In this document: positions 17,348 through 25,518 of the stretch, piece after piece
Layout: every line of letters begins with the position of its first letter
How positions within the stretch are numbered: the stretch's first letter is position 1
Notes under the pieces: generated by a model
Told to the model about the DNA's origin: nothing
Database searches by the model: none
The model's input: only the letters and a program-made list of their open reading frames with translations
DNA from: Opitutaceae bacterium
GTDB taxonomy: Bacteria > Verrucomicrobiota > Verrucomicrobiia > Opitutales > Opitutaceae
DNA: 36,014 nucleotides
Direction: 5' to 3'
NCBI GenBank assembly: GCA_025360455.1
Contig: JANYCF010000337.1
Coordinates: 1 to 36,014, forward strand
Translations under genes and position numbers: made by a program

Positions 17348-18511
17348 ATGTCGGTCCCTGCCCCTTTTCCCTTTAAATATCCCGTGGTGATTGCCGGCGG
17401 TGGGATCGGAGGGCTCGCCCTCGCGGTCGGCCTCAGTCGGGCCGGCATCCCGTGCCGAGTGTATGAACGCGCGGCCGAATTCCGTGCCGCTGGGGCCGGT
17501 CTTTCGCTCTGGGCGAATGCCACCGCGGCTTTAAAACAACTTGGCCTCCTGTCTGCCGCCCAAGCTTACGGCAGCGAGCTGCGCGCCCTTCAACTCCCCG
17601 ACGAACAGGGGCGCATTCTCAGTCATCTCCCGCTTGCCACCCATGGTACTCCCGCTCTCGGTCTGGAGCGTACCCATTTGCAGCACGTGCTCGCGGCCAC
17701 ACTCCCGGCCGGATTTGTTCAAACAGGTTGCGAGGTCACCGGTTTTGAATCCCAGGAAGATCGGGTGCTCGTTCACTTATCCGACGGCACGAAGGTGGAA
17801 GCGTCGCTCCTGATCGGTGCCGATGGGTTGCGCTCATCGGTGCGTGAAAATCTGCATGGGGTTTCATCGCCCCGTTATGGCGGCTGTCTTTGTTGGCGGG
17901 GTCTGGTGACGATTGCTTTGCATCGTCCGTTGGGTTTGTTCACTGAGTCATGGGGCCGAGGGCGACGCTTCGGTCTGATGCCGTGCGGCCCGGATAAATA
18001 TTATTGGTATGCTACGCTGAATCACCCTCCGGGGGTGGCGGCCACCCTCGGAGGTGATCGTGATCGCGTGCAGCGAGAATTCTCCGGATGGCACGATCCC
18101 ATTGGCGTAGTCATTGCGGCGACACCGCCCGACGCCATGATGTGTCACGATTTGGAGGATCGCCCGCCGCAAGCGCCTTGGGGGGCGGGGCGCGTCACTT
18201 TGCTGGGCGACGCGGCCCATGCGATGTTGCCCAATCTCGGACAAGGCGGCGGCACCGCCCTCGAAGATGCCGTGACTCTCGCCCAGTTGTTGAGTCGCGG
18301 GTGCTTCAGTCTCGCCGCGTTGCGGGCGTGGGAAAGCTCCCGGCATCAGCGAACCTGCGCGATTCAAAATCAGGCACGCCGCATCGGGCAAATCGGCCAG
18401 CTGGCCCACCCGTGGGCGGTGGCGTTACGCAACACCGCCCTTCGCCTCACGCCCACGCGCGTGAATGCGGCCAGCACGCTCCGGCTCCACGGTTGGACTC
18501 CACCACGTTAG
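17348..18511 (+). CDS. FAD-dependent aromatic-ring-type monooxygenase
   Basis: 387 aa, typical of single-component FAD hydroxylases (UbiH, salicylate and zeaxanthin-epoxidase relatives). It has the N-terminal Rossmann motif VVIAGGGIGGLALAVGL (about residues 13-29), the mid-protein GADGLRSSVRE motif that contacts FAD and NADPH, and LLGDAAHAMLPNLGQGGG around residues 285-302 (GD at 287-288), which binds the FAD ribityl chain. It should use NAD(P)H and O2 to hydroxylate a small, probably aromatic, substrate in the cytoplasm. No pathway neighbours help with the substrate. A family I palindromic element lies just after the stop. Confidence 0.88.
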   Translation: MSVPAPFPFKYPVVIAGGGIGGLALAVGLSRAGIPCRVYERAAEFRAAGAGLSLWANATAALKQLGLLSAAQAYGSELRALQLPDEQGRILSHLPLATHGTPALGLERTHLQHVLAATLPAGFVQTGCEVTGFESQEDRVLVHLSDGTKVEASLLIGADGLRSSVRENLHGVSSPRYGGCLCWRGLVTIALHRPLGLFTESWGRGRRFGLMPCGPDKYYWYATLNHPPGVAATLGGDRDRVQREFSGWHDPIGVVIAATPPDAMMCHDLEDRPPQAPWGAGRVTLLGDAAHAMLPNLGQGGGTALEDAVTLAQLLSRGCFSLAALRAWESSRHQRTCAIQNQARRIGQIGQLAHPWAVALRNTALRLTPTRVNAASTLRLHGWTPPR

Positions 18512-18525
18512 GGCCGAATATTTTA

Positions 18526-18648
18526 AGAGGGCGGCTAAAAAGATAGGTCGGCACCGCTGGGCGCGCCGTTTTGTGGGTGCACTCACTGGCAAATCGCGGC
18601 GGGCCCAGCGGTCCCGCCCTACCAATGGACCCTTTTTAGACGCCCTCT
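18526..18648. repeat. full-length palindromic element, family I, with terminal inverted repeats (MITE-like)
   Basis: The 17-base ends at 18526-18542 (AGAGGGCGGCTAAAAAG) and 18632-18648 (CTTTTTAGACGCCCTCT) are inverted repeats with one mismatch. Inside, the arms around GCACCGCTGGGCGCGCCG and CGGGCCCAGCGGTCCCGCCC pair again. The right-hand 32 bases (18617-18648) are identical to 31056-31087, and the inner core matches the element at 5374-5437. It is about 123 bases long and carries no gene, as expected of a miniature element mobilised in trans. I see no clear target duplication. Confidence 0.75.
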
Positions 18649-18732
18649 ATGGCTCGGGTGTGAAATGGCGGGGTTAACTCGGGTGCTTGTTCGTCGCGTC
18701 CACTTCCGGGTTGCCCGATCTGGCCGGCTTGA

Positions 18733-19548
18733 TTGCTTGTCCGTGTGCTGCGCATTTTATCCGACCTTCATGTCTTCGACGCTCAGACGCAAATTCGCGA
18801 TCTCCGGCAACTCGAACCACTCCTCGCGGGCGTGCGGACTTTGATTATCAATGGCGACAGTTGCGAAATGCGGCGCGGTATCGCTCGACCCGATGTTGAC
18901 CGGTTGCAGGAATTTCTGCGGGCGCGGGTGCCGGAAGTGATTTTTGTGACGGGCAATCACGATCCGGACATTAGCGAGACGCATGAACTGTTGCTGGCGG
19001 CCGGCCGGGTGTGGGTGATGCATGGTGATATTTGCTTCGACGACCTCACGCCCTGGAGTCGCCAGCGATTGGAACTGCGTCGGGTGTTGCAGGCATTGCG
19101 CGCGAATGTTCCTGCCGCCGACTGTGCTGAGTTGAGCACGCGATTCCGTCTGGCGCGGGAGGCCGCGCGAAAGGTGGAGCCGAAAATCGATCCGGCGGAC
19201 GCAAGTTTCCGCGCTCAGCTGCTTCGCTTTTGGGATACCTTTTATCCGCCCCGGCAAGTCCTCGCGATGTTTCAGGCGTGGCGCGAATTACCCGTCGCTG
19301 CGGCGAGACTCGCCGTGGCGCAGCGCCCAACCGCACAGGTGGTCGTGACGGGGCATGTGCATTTTCCGGGCGTCTGGGTGCAGCCTCCGGGGCCCACCGT
19401 GATCAATACCGGTTCTTTCTTCAGTCCGCTGGGCGGCCACCTCGTGGACATAACAGACGATCACGTTTATGTGCGGCGCATCCGACGGCAGCGCGGTCAG
19501 TTTGAGGTCGGCCACCAGATTGCCGCGATCCGATTGCAGGCGGTGTAA
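18733..19548 (+). CDS. calcineurin-like metallophosphoesterase
   Basis: 271 aa with the ordered metal-binding motifs of the calcineurin-like family: SDLHVF (D-x-H), NGDSCEM (GDxxE in place of the commoner GDxxD), VTGNHDPD (GNHD), VMHGDI and VTGHVHFPG (GHxH). The overall arrangement resembles UDP-2,3-diacylglucosamine pyrophosphatase (LpxH-type) and related small phosphoesterases, but the substrate cannot be told. The start is TTG 18733, directly after an in-frame stop, or GTG 18745; the short distance to SDLH is normal for the family. Probably cytoplasmic or peripheral to the inner membrane. Confidence 0.8.
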   Translation: MLVRVLRILSDLHVFDAQTQIRDLRQLEPLLAGVRTLIINGDSCEMRRGIARPDVDRLQEFLRARVPEVIFVTGNHDPDISETHELLLAAGRVWVMHGDICFDDLTPWSRQRLELRRVLQALRANVPAADCAELSTRFRLAREAARKVEPKIDPADASFRAQLLRFWDTFYPPRQVLAMFQAWRELPVAAARLAVAQRPTAQVVVTGHVHFPGVWVQPPGPTVINTGSFFSPLGGHLVDITDDHVYVRRIRRQRGQFEVGHQIAAIRLQAV

Positions 19549-19648
19549 GCGAGCGCAATGGATGCGTGGCCGGTGTGGATGTCGTGGCGGCGGAGTGATT
19601 TTTTGACCGGGCCCTAATAAAACGGCGGCTCGTCCGTTATTAGTTATT

Positions 19649-20071
19649 ATGGAAGCTCACAGAATAACTCTTCGGTCTACGGCCAGGGCCGCGCGGGTGG
19701 AGATCATTCCTTTGATTGACGTGATCTTTTTCCTGCTCGCGACCTTCGTGCTCTTCACTCTTTCCCTGAATCGAACACAAACACTCGAGCTGAATCTGCC
19801 TTATCCGGGTGGGGAACCATCCATCTCGCCTCCCGTGAATATCCAAGTGTCGAACGATGGTGCACTTTATTGGGATCAGGAGGCAACTACCCTGAGCGAG
19901 TTACCCGTACGGCTTAGCTCGTATAAAGCACAGGAGCGCAATCCGAGGATCATGGTGAGTGGCGATGAGCAAGCCCGTTTCGGCTCGACGGTGCTGGTTC
20001 TCGATGAGCTGCGCAAAGCCGGCATTCAAAAATTTTCCGTGGAAACCAAAATCCGAGCGACGGGGAAGTAG
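19649..20071 (+). CDS. ExbD/TolR-family proton-channel protein, orphan
   Basis: 140 aa. A short cytoplasmic N-terminus precedes one transmembrane helix (about residues 18-40) containing PLIDVIFFLLATF. Asp24 matches the conserved proton-carrying aspartate of ExbD/TolR. The C-terminal 95 residues form the usual small periplasmic domain (VQVSNDG, ending in ELRKAGIQKFSVETK). Such proteins work with an ExbB/TolQ channel to energise TonB or Tol systems. No exbB, tolQ or tonB lies in this window, so its partner must be elsewhere. Confidence 0.85.
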   Translation: MEAHRITLRSTARAARVEIIPLIDVIFFLLATFVLFTLSLNRTQTLELNLPYPGGEPSISPPVNIQVSNDGALYWDQEATTLSELPVRLSSYKAQERNPRIMVSGDEQARFGSTVLVLDELRKAGIQKFSVETKIRATGK

Positions 20072-20110
20072 GCCCGAGGGAGTGCGATGCAACCCGGCGA
20101 ATGACCGACG

Positions 20111-20125
20111 GGTGCAATTTGCACC
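20111..20125. promoter_or_regulatory. palindrome GGTGCAA-T-TTGCACC
   Basis: A perfect 7+7 dyad with one central base, 40 bases after the ExbD stop and about 150 bases before the Cys-rich gene. It shares the core TGCAATTTGCA (on one strand) with the dyad at 26194-26206 and resembles the one at 17254-17268. The form fits a dimeric repressor or activator site, but no regulator gene is nearby. Confidence 0.35.
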
Positions 20126-20148
20126 ACGCCCGATCTGAAATAGAATTC

Positions 20149-20194
20149 TGCGTGGAGCACAACGTGCCAAAGCGGGTTTCGCTCGCTCCACGCA
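20149..20194 (+). promoter_or_regulatory. long hairpin in the leader of the small Cys-rich gene
   Basis: TGCGTGGAGC (20149-20158) and GCTCCACGCA (20185-20194) are perfect 10-bp arms; the 26-base loop contains a second small stem (AGCG...CGCT). It ends 84 bases upstream of ATG 20279. It could be a leader structure controlling the Cys-rich gene, or simply another dispersed repeat. Confidence 0.4.
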
Positions 20195-20278
20195 AAGGCA
20201 ATATTTGCTTTGCCTCTGATATTGATTTCATTCGGTTTTTGTTCGCATTCATTCAACCCCGTTTAACCCCTCATCATT

Positions 20279-20497
20279 ATGAAATCTATTCGTGTTCTGT
20301 TGGTCCTCACCTTTGTCAGTTTCTTCACCACCGCTTTCGTCCGGGCGGAAGAAGCTAAAAAAGAAAGCGGCAAGGCGGCCTGCTGCCAGAAAGCGGAAAA
20401 AGCAGGAGAGAAGTGTAGCCACGAATGCTGCGAAGCTGCAGCGAAGGGCGGCAAGAACTGCGAGAAGTGCGGCGGCAAAAATGAGGCCAAGAAGTAA
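20279..20497 (+). CDS. small secreted Cys/Lys-rich protein
   Basis: 72 aa. A clear signal peptide (MKSIRVLLVLTFVSFFTTAF, cleaved after FVRA) leaves a mature chain of about 49 residues with seven cysteines, one histidine, many lysines and glutamates, and a Gly-rich end (AACCQK, EKCSHECCEA, KNCEKCGGKN). The CC pairs and CxxC end look suited to metal binding or disulfides after export. I do not recognise the family. A leader hairpin lies upstream and a strong terminator follows 36 bases after the stop, so it is a self-contained transcript, perhaps well expressed. Confidence 0.75.
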   Translation: MKSIRVLLVLTFVSFFTTAFVRAEEAKKESGKAACCQKAEKAGEKCSHECCEAAAKGGKNCEKCGGKNEAKK

Positions 20498-20532
20498 CGG
20501 GCTTTCCCTTTATCCACCGAGAATCATTTTCT

Positions 20533-20558
20533 AGCCGCGCTTCAAGCGCGGCTTTTTT
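20533..20558 (+). terminator. intrinsic terminator of the Cys-rich gene
   Basis: An 8-bp GC-rich stem (AGCCGCGC at 20533-20540, GCGCGGCT at 20546-20553) with loop TTCAA runs into six T (20553-20558). It lies between the plus-strand Cys-rich gene and the convergent minus-strand membrane protein gene, whose stop it touches. Confidence 0.85.
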
Positions 20559-21252
20559 ATGAATCGACGGAATTCCAGAGAACGCTGGGTACCGTGCGGT
20601 TTTGCTGGGCCGGTTGTCGTCGAATAATCCATTCGGCCACGGCGAGATTGATAATCCAACCCGCAATCATCAACAGGTCTCGTGTCAATCCGCTGGGCAT
20701 GCCAAAAAACAGTGCCCAGGGCAGCACAGTCAGCACCTGCGTGCCTGCGCCTTGGCCGAGGGCGTAACCCCGAATCATCCACGCCCCATGGTTGGCATAG
20801 TCTCGACGCAGTATTTTAATCAGGCCCCAGGAAATACAAAACATCATGGCCGTACCGATCAAAATTCGAAAACCCCACAGCAGATTGCCTTGGAGGGCGG
20901 GTGGTAGCGGGTAAAATACCGTCATCCACATGCCCGTCAGCGCGGAGGCCAAGCCGCAAGGCACCAGGAGCCGTCCTGCGACGCGATGCCATTTTGGTTT
21001 TCGTCGGCGAAATCCCGGGGAGAATTGGAAAGCGCCTAAAATACAGTACACGGTAACGGCGATGATATGGATCACCACCGGCCAGGGTGAGGCGATGAAC
21101 CGCGCATTTTCCGGGGTGAGGTCCGCTCCCCGGGCCAGCCCGATCAAACGGACGACACCCGCAGCGAAGGGCACGGCGGTTAGTGCAATCAGTGCCGTGG
21201 GGATCAACCAATCGGCCTGGCGCGAACGCGGCGAAATCTTGGCTTCAGCCAT
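20557..21252 (-). CDS. DUF2306-like multi-pass membrane protein
   Basis: 231 aa with about six hydrophobic helices (WLIPTALIALTAVPFAAGVV, VVIHIIAVTVYCILGAFQF, and later ones such as LLWGFRILIGTAMMFCISW). The motif HIIAVTVYCILGAFQF, followed by WHRVAGRLLV and later RRDYANHGAWMIRGYAL, matches the histidine pattern of DUF2306 inner-membrane proteins. Function is unknown; the conserved histidines suggest haem or metal binding. The gene is monocistronic and convergent with the Cys-rich gene. Confidence 0.7.
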   Translation of the reverse strand: MAEAKISPRSRQADWLIPTALIALTAVPFAAGVVRLIGLARGADLTPENARFIASPWPVVIHIIAVTVYCILGAFQFSPGFRRRKPKWHRVAGRLLVPCGLASALTGMWMTVFYPLPPALQGNLLWGFRILIGTAMMFCISWGLIKILRRDYANHGAWMIRGYALGQGAGTQVLTVLPWALFFGMPSGLTRDLLMIAGWIINLAVAEWIIRRQPAQQNRTVPSVLWNSVDS

Positions 21253-21481
21253 GAATGCCTCTGAGTGGAGGGAACGCGTCTCTGCAGTGGGTGGATATCA
21301 CGTGCCGAAACGTGGGACAAGTATTGCGCGAGCCGAGATGGATTTGATGAGCGGCGATAAAGCAGGTTGAGTGGGTGCGGCCTCGTTGTGGTCCATGGAA
21401 TAATGAACCGCGACAATCTTTGTACCGCCGAGAGCGTTTCTCTTTTGATTTCAGCGGGAAGTTTCGTAGCCTCTCGTTTCT

Positions 21482-23527
21482 ATGCGTAATCTATTTGTTT
21501 TTTGCGTAGTGCTCGGTAGCGGTTGGGGCTTTTCGTTGGCTCGCGCCAGTGACACCGGCGCCGATTCTGACTTCGTGTACAAGGCGGATCGCTTCGCCGA
21601 TATCCAAGTATTGCGGTATCAAGTGCCGGGCTTCGAACAGTTGTCTCTGCCGCAAAAAAAACTTGCTTACTATCTTTACCAAGCCGGACTTTCCGGTCGC
21701 GATATTTTTTGGGACCAGAAATACCGACACAATCTCGCCGTGCGCAAAACGCTTGAAGCGGTTTTGCTGGGCTATCACGGCGAGCGCGCCGGTCCCAACT
21801 GGGACGCCTTTGTCGTCTACGCCAAACAGGTGTTCTTCGCCAATGGCATCCACCATCATTATGCCAGTGAGAAAATGCTGCCGACGTTCCCGGCAAGCTA
21901 TCTCGGCACTTTGCTCGCGAATGCCGATGCCGCCCGCCTCCCGCTCGAGGGAAAATCGGTGGCTGATTTCACTCGGTTTCTCACGCCCATCCTCTTCGAT
22001 CCGACACTCGACGCGAAGACGGTGAACCTCGATGCCGGCATCGATAATGTCACGGGCTCGGCGAATAATTACTATCGTGGTGTCACGGCCGCGGAAGTGG
22101 AGTCGTTCTACGCGGGCAAAGCCAAGACGGCGGCGAACCCGCGTTTCTCGTTTGGTTTGAATTCCCAGCTCACCAAAGTGGACGGCAAGCTCGTGGAGCG
22201 CACCTGGATGATCGGAGGCATGTACGGTCCGGCCATCGAAAAAATTGTGGGCTGGCTGGAGAAAGCGGTGACTGTGGCGGAGAACGACCAACAGAAGAAA
22301 AGTATTGAGCACCTGATTAGATTTTATCGCAGCGGCGACATCGCCGATTTTGACCAGCACTGCATCGCCTGGGTGGCGGACACGAAATCGACGATCGACG
22401 TGGTGAACGGCTTCATTGAAGTCTACGCCGACGCCGCGCAAAAACGCGGGGGATTTGAATCGGTGGTTTCAATGCGCGATGTTGAAGCCACCAAACGGAT
22501 CGCGGCCATCTCGAAGGAAGCGCAATGGTTCGAAGATCACTCGCCCATCATTGCTAGTCATAAGAAACGCAACGTCACCGGCATTTCGGCCAAGGTCATC
22601 ACGGTGATTGGCGAAGTAGGCGATGCGGCCCCCGTCACTCCGGTGGGGATCAACCTGCCCAATGCGGAATGGATTCGCGAACAGCACGGATCCAAATCGG
22701 TTTCGCTGGGCAATATTTCTGCGGCCTACAACGATGTGGCGGCGAAGAGTCCCGCCAATGACGAGTTTTGCTATGATCAGGAAGTGAAGCAGCGCCAGAT
22801 GCAATGGGGCGCCTTGGCTGCTGATCTGCACGTCGACATGCACGAGGTCATCGGTCACGCCTCCGGACAAATCAATCCCGGGGTGGGGTCACCTGATCAG
22901 ACCCTGAAAGGTTACGCGGGCACGCTCGAAGAAGCCCGGGCCGATCTGGTCGCTCTCTATTATATTCTTGATCCTAAGCTCGTGGAAATCGGCGTGATGC
23001 CGACGCTGGAGGTGGGTAAAGCAGAATATGACGGCTACATCATGCGCGGCCTGATGATGCAACTCTACCGGATCAAACCCGGTCAGCAAATCGAAGAAGC
23101 GCACATGCGGAATCGTCAATTGATCGCCGCTTGGGTCATGGACAAAGGTCAGTCTGACAAAGTACTCGAGCGTCTCACGCGTGACGCCAAGACGTATTAT
23201 CGCATCAACGACTACGCCAAGCTGCGCATTCTGTTTGGGCAATTGCTCCGTGAAATCCAACGCATCAAATCGGAAGGCGATTTCGCGGCCGCCAAAAATC
23301 TCGTGGAAAATTACGGAGTGAAGGTGGACCAAGCGTTGCTGGCTGAAACGCATCGACGTTATGCCCCGCTGAACATCGCGCCGTTCATGGGCTTTATTCA
23401 GCCCCGGTTGGTGCCGGTCGAGAAGGACGGGGAGATCATCGACGTGAAGGTCGAATATCCCACGGATTTTATCGGCCAGATGCTCGACTACGCCCGCGAC
23501 TACGGTTTTCTGCCGATCCACAACTGA
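21482..23527 (+). CDS. dipeptidyl peptidase III (M49 zinc peptidase), exported
   Basis: 681 aa, the size of bacterial DPP III. A signal peptide (MRNLFVFCVVLGSGWGFSLA) leads into the M49 fold. The zinc site is readable as HEVIGH (His454, Glu455, His459) with EEARAD (Glu483-Asp488) 29 residues on, as in the shorter bacterial members. Here the first motif is HExxGH rather than the HExxxGH seen in eukaryotic forms. The enzyme removes dipeptides from the N-terminus of short peptides. With the S9 peptidase at 14012-16222 it gives the cell two different secreted dipeptidyl peptidases. It has no operon partner. Confidence 0.9.
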   Translation: MRNLFVFCVVLGSGWGFSLARASDTGADSDFVYKADRFADIQVLRYQVPGFEQLSLPQKKLAYYLYQAGLSGRDIFWDQKYRHNLAVRKTLEAVLLGYHGERAGPNWDAFVVYAKQVFFANGIHHHYASEKMLPTFPASYLGTLLANADAARLPLEGKSVADFTRFLTPILFDPTLDAKTVNLDAGIDNVTGSANNYYRGVTAAEVESFYAGKAKTAANPRFSFGLNSQLTKVDGKLVERTWMIGGMYGPAIEKIVGWLEKAVTVAENDQQKKSIEHLIRFYRSGDIADFDQHCIAWVADTKSTIDVVNGFIEVYADAAQKRGGFESVVSMRDVEATKRIAAISKEAQWFEDHSPIIASHKKRNVTGISAKVITVIGEVGDAAPVTPVGINLPNAEWIREQHGSKSVSLGNISAAYNDVAAKSPANDEFCYDQEVKQRQMQWGALAADLHVDMHEVIGHASGQINPGVGSPDQTLKGYAGTLEEARADLVALYYILDPKLVEIGVMPTLEVGKAEYDGYIMRGLMMQLYRIKPGQQIEEAHMRNRQLIAAWVMDKGQSDKVLERLTRDAKTYYRINDYAKLRILFGQLLREIQRIKSEGDFAAAKNLVENYGVKVDQALLAETHRRYAPLNIAPFMGFIQPRLVPVEKDGEIIDVKVEYPTDFIGQMLDYARDYGFLPIHN

Positions 23528-23681
23528 GGGTGAGGGCAGGGGCGAGAGAGGTCGGTGGCAGAGAACATCCGGTGCACGACGTTTCGGCAGCGCTCGGATG
23601 AGTGTGTCGAGCAACCGCTTCTTCCGCTTTGGATTTGGCTCTGGACTGCCGTGGTTCGCCTCAGCTCCAATCCAGCCAAGA

Positions 23682-24341
23682 TCAGAGCGACTGCAGCTTG
23701 CTGATGAAACCGGCGGGTCCGCCTTGCATGTAGCCGAGCGCGCCCAGGCGTTTCCCTGAGCTGTCGAGGATCACGATGGTCGGATAACCTTGAATGCGGT
23801 GCTGCATCGCGAGCTGCTTATTTTGTGTCTTCAACGCTTCGGATTGCAAAATGTTCTTCGGGAAATCGAGCTTCACCAGGATCAACTTTCCCGCCGCATA
23901 ATCCTTGAACTCGGGAGTGGAAAGAATTTCACCGTCGAGTCGTTGGCACCAGCCGCACCAGTCTGATCCGGTAAAGAAGAGACAGACTTGTTTTCCTTCG
24001 TTCCGTGCCTGAGCCAATGCGGCTTCATAGTCGGTGCTCCAGATGTCGCCTGATGCGGGGGTGGCTGGGGGGGAGTTCCGCGCGGGGTGGGGTGCAGAGG
24101 GCGGTGCTCCTTTAACGTTGGCGTCCGTCAATTCTTTGGTGCTCTTGCAGGCCACGACTTTGCCCTCCCGCAGTTTGACCGAGCCGTCGCTATAGGTGAG
24201 AATCGTATTTGCACCGGCTTGGAGCTTGTTGCTCGGCTGGCCTTTTTCAGCGATGACCATTTCCAGGGAATCGCCCAGATGCACGGCAACGAGGCGAAGC
24301 GAACTGGTGAGAAGGACGGTGGCGATAAGGAGAGTTTTCAT
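23682..24341 (-). CDS. exported thioredoxin-like protein with an N-terminal beta module
   Basis: 219 aa from ATG 24341, chosen because a signal peptide (MKTLLIATVLLTSSLRLVAV) starts there; the frame is open 43 codons further but without protein-like sequence. Residues 20-70 form a small module (HLGDSLEMVIAEKGQPSNKL, then ILTYSDGSVKLREGKVV) shared with the hypothetical protein at 13075-13899. A Pro/Ala linker leads to a thioredoxin fold (about 100-219) with WCGWC (Cys129, Cys132), the cis-proline GYPTIVIL and a DsbD-gamma/thioredoxin_7-like layout. Likely a periplasmic disulfide reductase or oxidase. Confidence 0.85.
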   Translation of the reverse strand: MKTLLIATVLLTSSLRLVAVHLGDSLEMVIAEKGQPSNKLQAGANTILTYSDGSVKLREGKVVACKSTKELTDANVKGAPPSAPHPARNSPPATPASGDIWSTDYEAALAQARNEGKQVCLFFTGSDWCGWCQRLDGEILSTPEFKDYAAGKLILVKLDFPKNILQSEALKTQNKQLAMQHRIQGYPTIVILDSSGKRLGALGYMQGGPAGFISKLQSL

Positions 24342-24656
24342 GTCAGAGGATTGGCAGAGTGCTGATAATGGACGAGAGCGCGGCTGGCCTCTCGGGTTGG
24401 AATGATGGGGGCGTTGCCTTAGATTGACTGCAAAATACACGGCACGCTTCCCCCGACGAGAGCAAAGCAAATGGGCGAAATTTATGCGTAATTAATTCAC
24501 AAATTTCACGACCGATCAATCGGGCTTACGTTGAACAAATCGCAACCCTTTGTTTTTGCGATCCTTGTGTTTTTCGTGACCAACCGATTGCCTGATTTCA
24601 CGCAGGCACGGGAAATAAAACTACCGAATCCACTCATTCTCGTCCATCCTCACACC

Positions 24657-25028
24657 ATGATCCCGCTTCCTTCCCGTAATGTTCTCGGTGGACCGTTGAA
24701 ACCCTGCTCCCTGAAACCGCTCACAGGCTTCTTCCGGAACGGGCACTGCGACACCTGCGCCGAGGATCATGGTTGTCACACGGTGTGCGTAGAAGTCACG
24801 GACGCCTTCCTCGCGTCCAATTTTGCGGCGGGCAACGACCTGATCACGCCTCGTCCCGAATTTAATTTTCCCGGACTCCAGCCAGGCGACCGTTGGTGCC
24901 TCTGCGCGAGTCGCTGGCTTGAAGCGGTTGAGGCCGGCGAGCCCTCACCCGTTATCCTCGCCTCGACGCACGAGCGCACCCTCGAACTCGTCCCGTTGGC
25001 CGTACTCCAGCAACATGCGACGAGTTGA
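24657..25028 (+). CDS. DUF2237 family protein
   Basis: 123 aa from ATG 24657. The sequence matches the DUF2237 pattern over its full length: NVLGGPLKPCSLKPLTGFFR, then HGCHTVCVEVTDAFL, GNDLITPRPEFNFPGLQPGD, RWCLCASRWLEAVEAG and ILASTHERTLELVPL. The frame stays open upstream to TTG 24531, but that extension lies outside the family domain, so 24657 is preferred. Members are small cytoplasmic proteins with conserved cysteines and acidic residues; function unknown. Single gene. Confidence 0.88.
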   Translation: MIPLPSRNVLGGPLKPCSLKPLTGFFRNGHCDTCAEDHGCHTVCVEVTDAFLASNFAAGNDLITPRPEFNFPGLQPGDRWCLCASRWLEAVEAGEPSPVILASTHERTLELVPLAVLQQHATS

Positions 25029-25518
25029 GGAATCTTTCGGCTCTGGTAGTTGAACGAGCGCGCAACCGGCCCCATGCGAATTTTATCGAAGGGGAATCAG
25101 GTTGTCTGGTCGAGAGCGTTCACGATTTTGCCGCGCGTGGGTGTCTGTGCGGCAACCTTCAGCAGGAGCCAGTAACCGTAGGCTTGAATATCCCAAACTC
25201 GAATTCGAAGACAGCGAATACCCCGGCGAGCGGCGTGCCCGCCATGGCCAGCAGGTAATACTTCTGCAGGTGAAAACCCACGCTAGATGGAATCATAGAG
25301 CCCCAATATCTGCTAAGGTTTCAGAGACGCAGGACCGACCACACCTCTACGATACGGCCCACCAAATTCACGCCCGGTTCATGGAGCGGCTCAAAAGCGC
25401 AGCAGGGTTGTGGGGGCGGTGCACTATGAATATTTGAAAAGTGCCCAGCGAATTGCGATGCGCCCCGGTTGATGAACCTGCCAGTTCAGGCGACCGCGAT
25501 GAGGGCGGGATACTGAGC
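25029..25518. other. degenerate region without an intact gene
   Basis: About 490 bases between the DUF2237 gene and the DinB-like gene. The only coding-like traces are the minus-strand fragments at 25097-25296, given separately. I see no promoter, terminator or RNA gene. Confidence 0.4.
25097..25296 (-). pseudogene. possible frameshifted remnant of a small membrane protein
   Basis: On the minus strand ATG 25296 opens a 45-codon frame with a membrane-like stretch (KYYLLAMAGTPLAGVFAVFE) that stops at 25159. A neighbouring frame goes on with IQAYGYWLLLKVAAQTPTRG and ends with a stop at 25097-25099. The two pieces could be one gene broken by a frameshift. The family is not recognised and chance cannot be excluded. 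Confidence 0.25.

Noticed and set aside
24342-24470. 43-codon upstream extension of the thioredoxin-like gene
   Set aside because: A clean signal peptide begins at ATG 24341; the extension would bury it.
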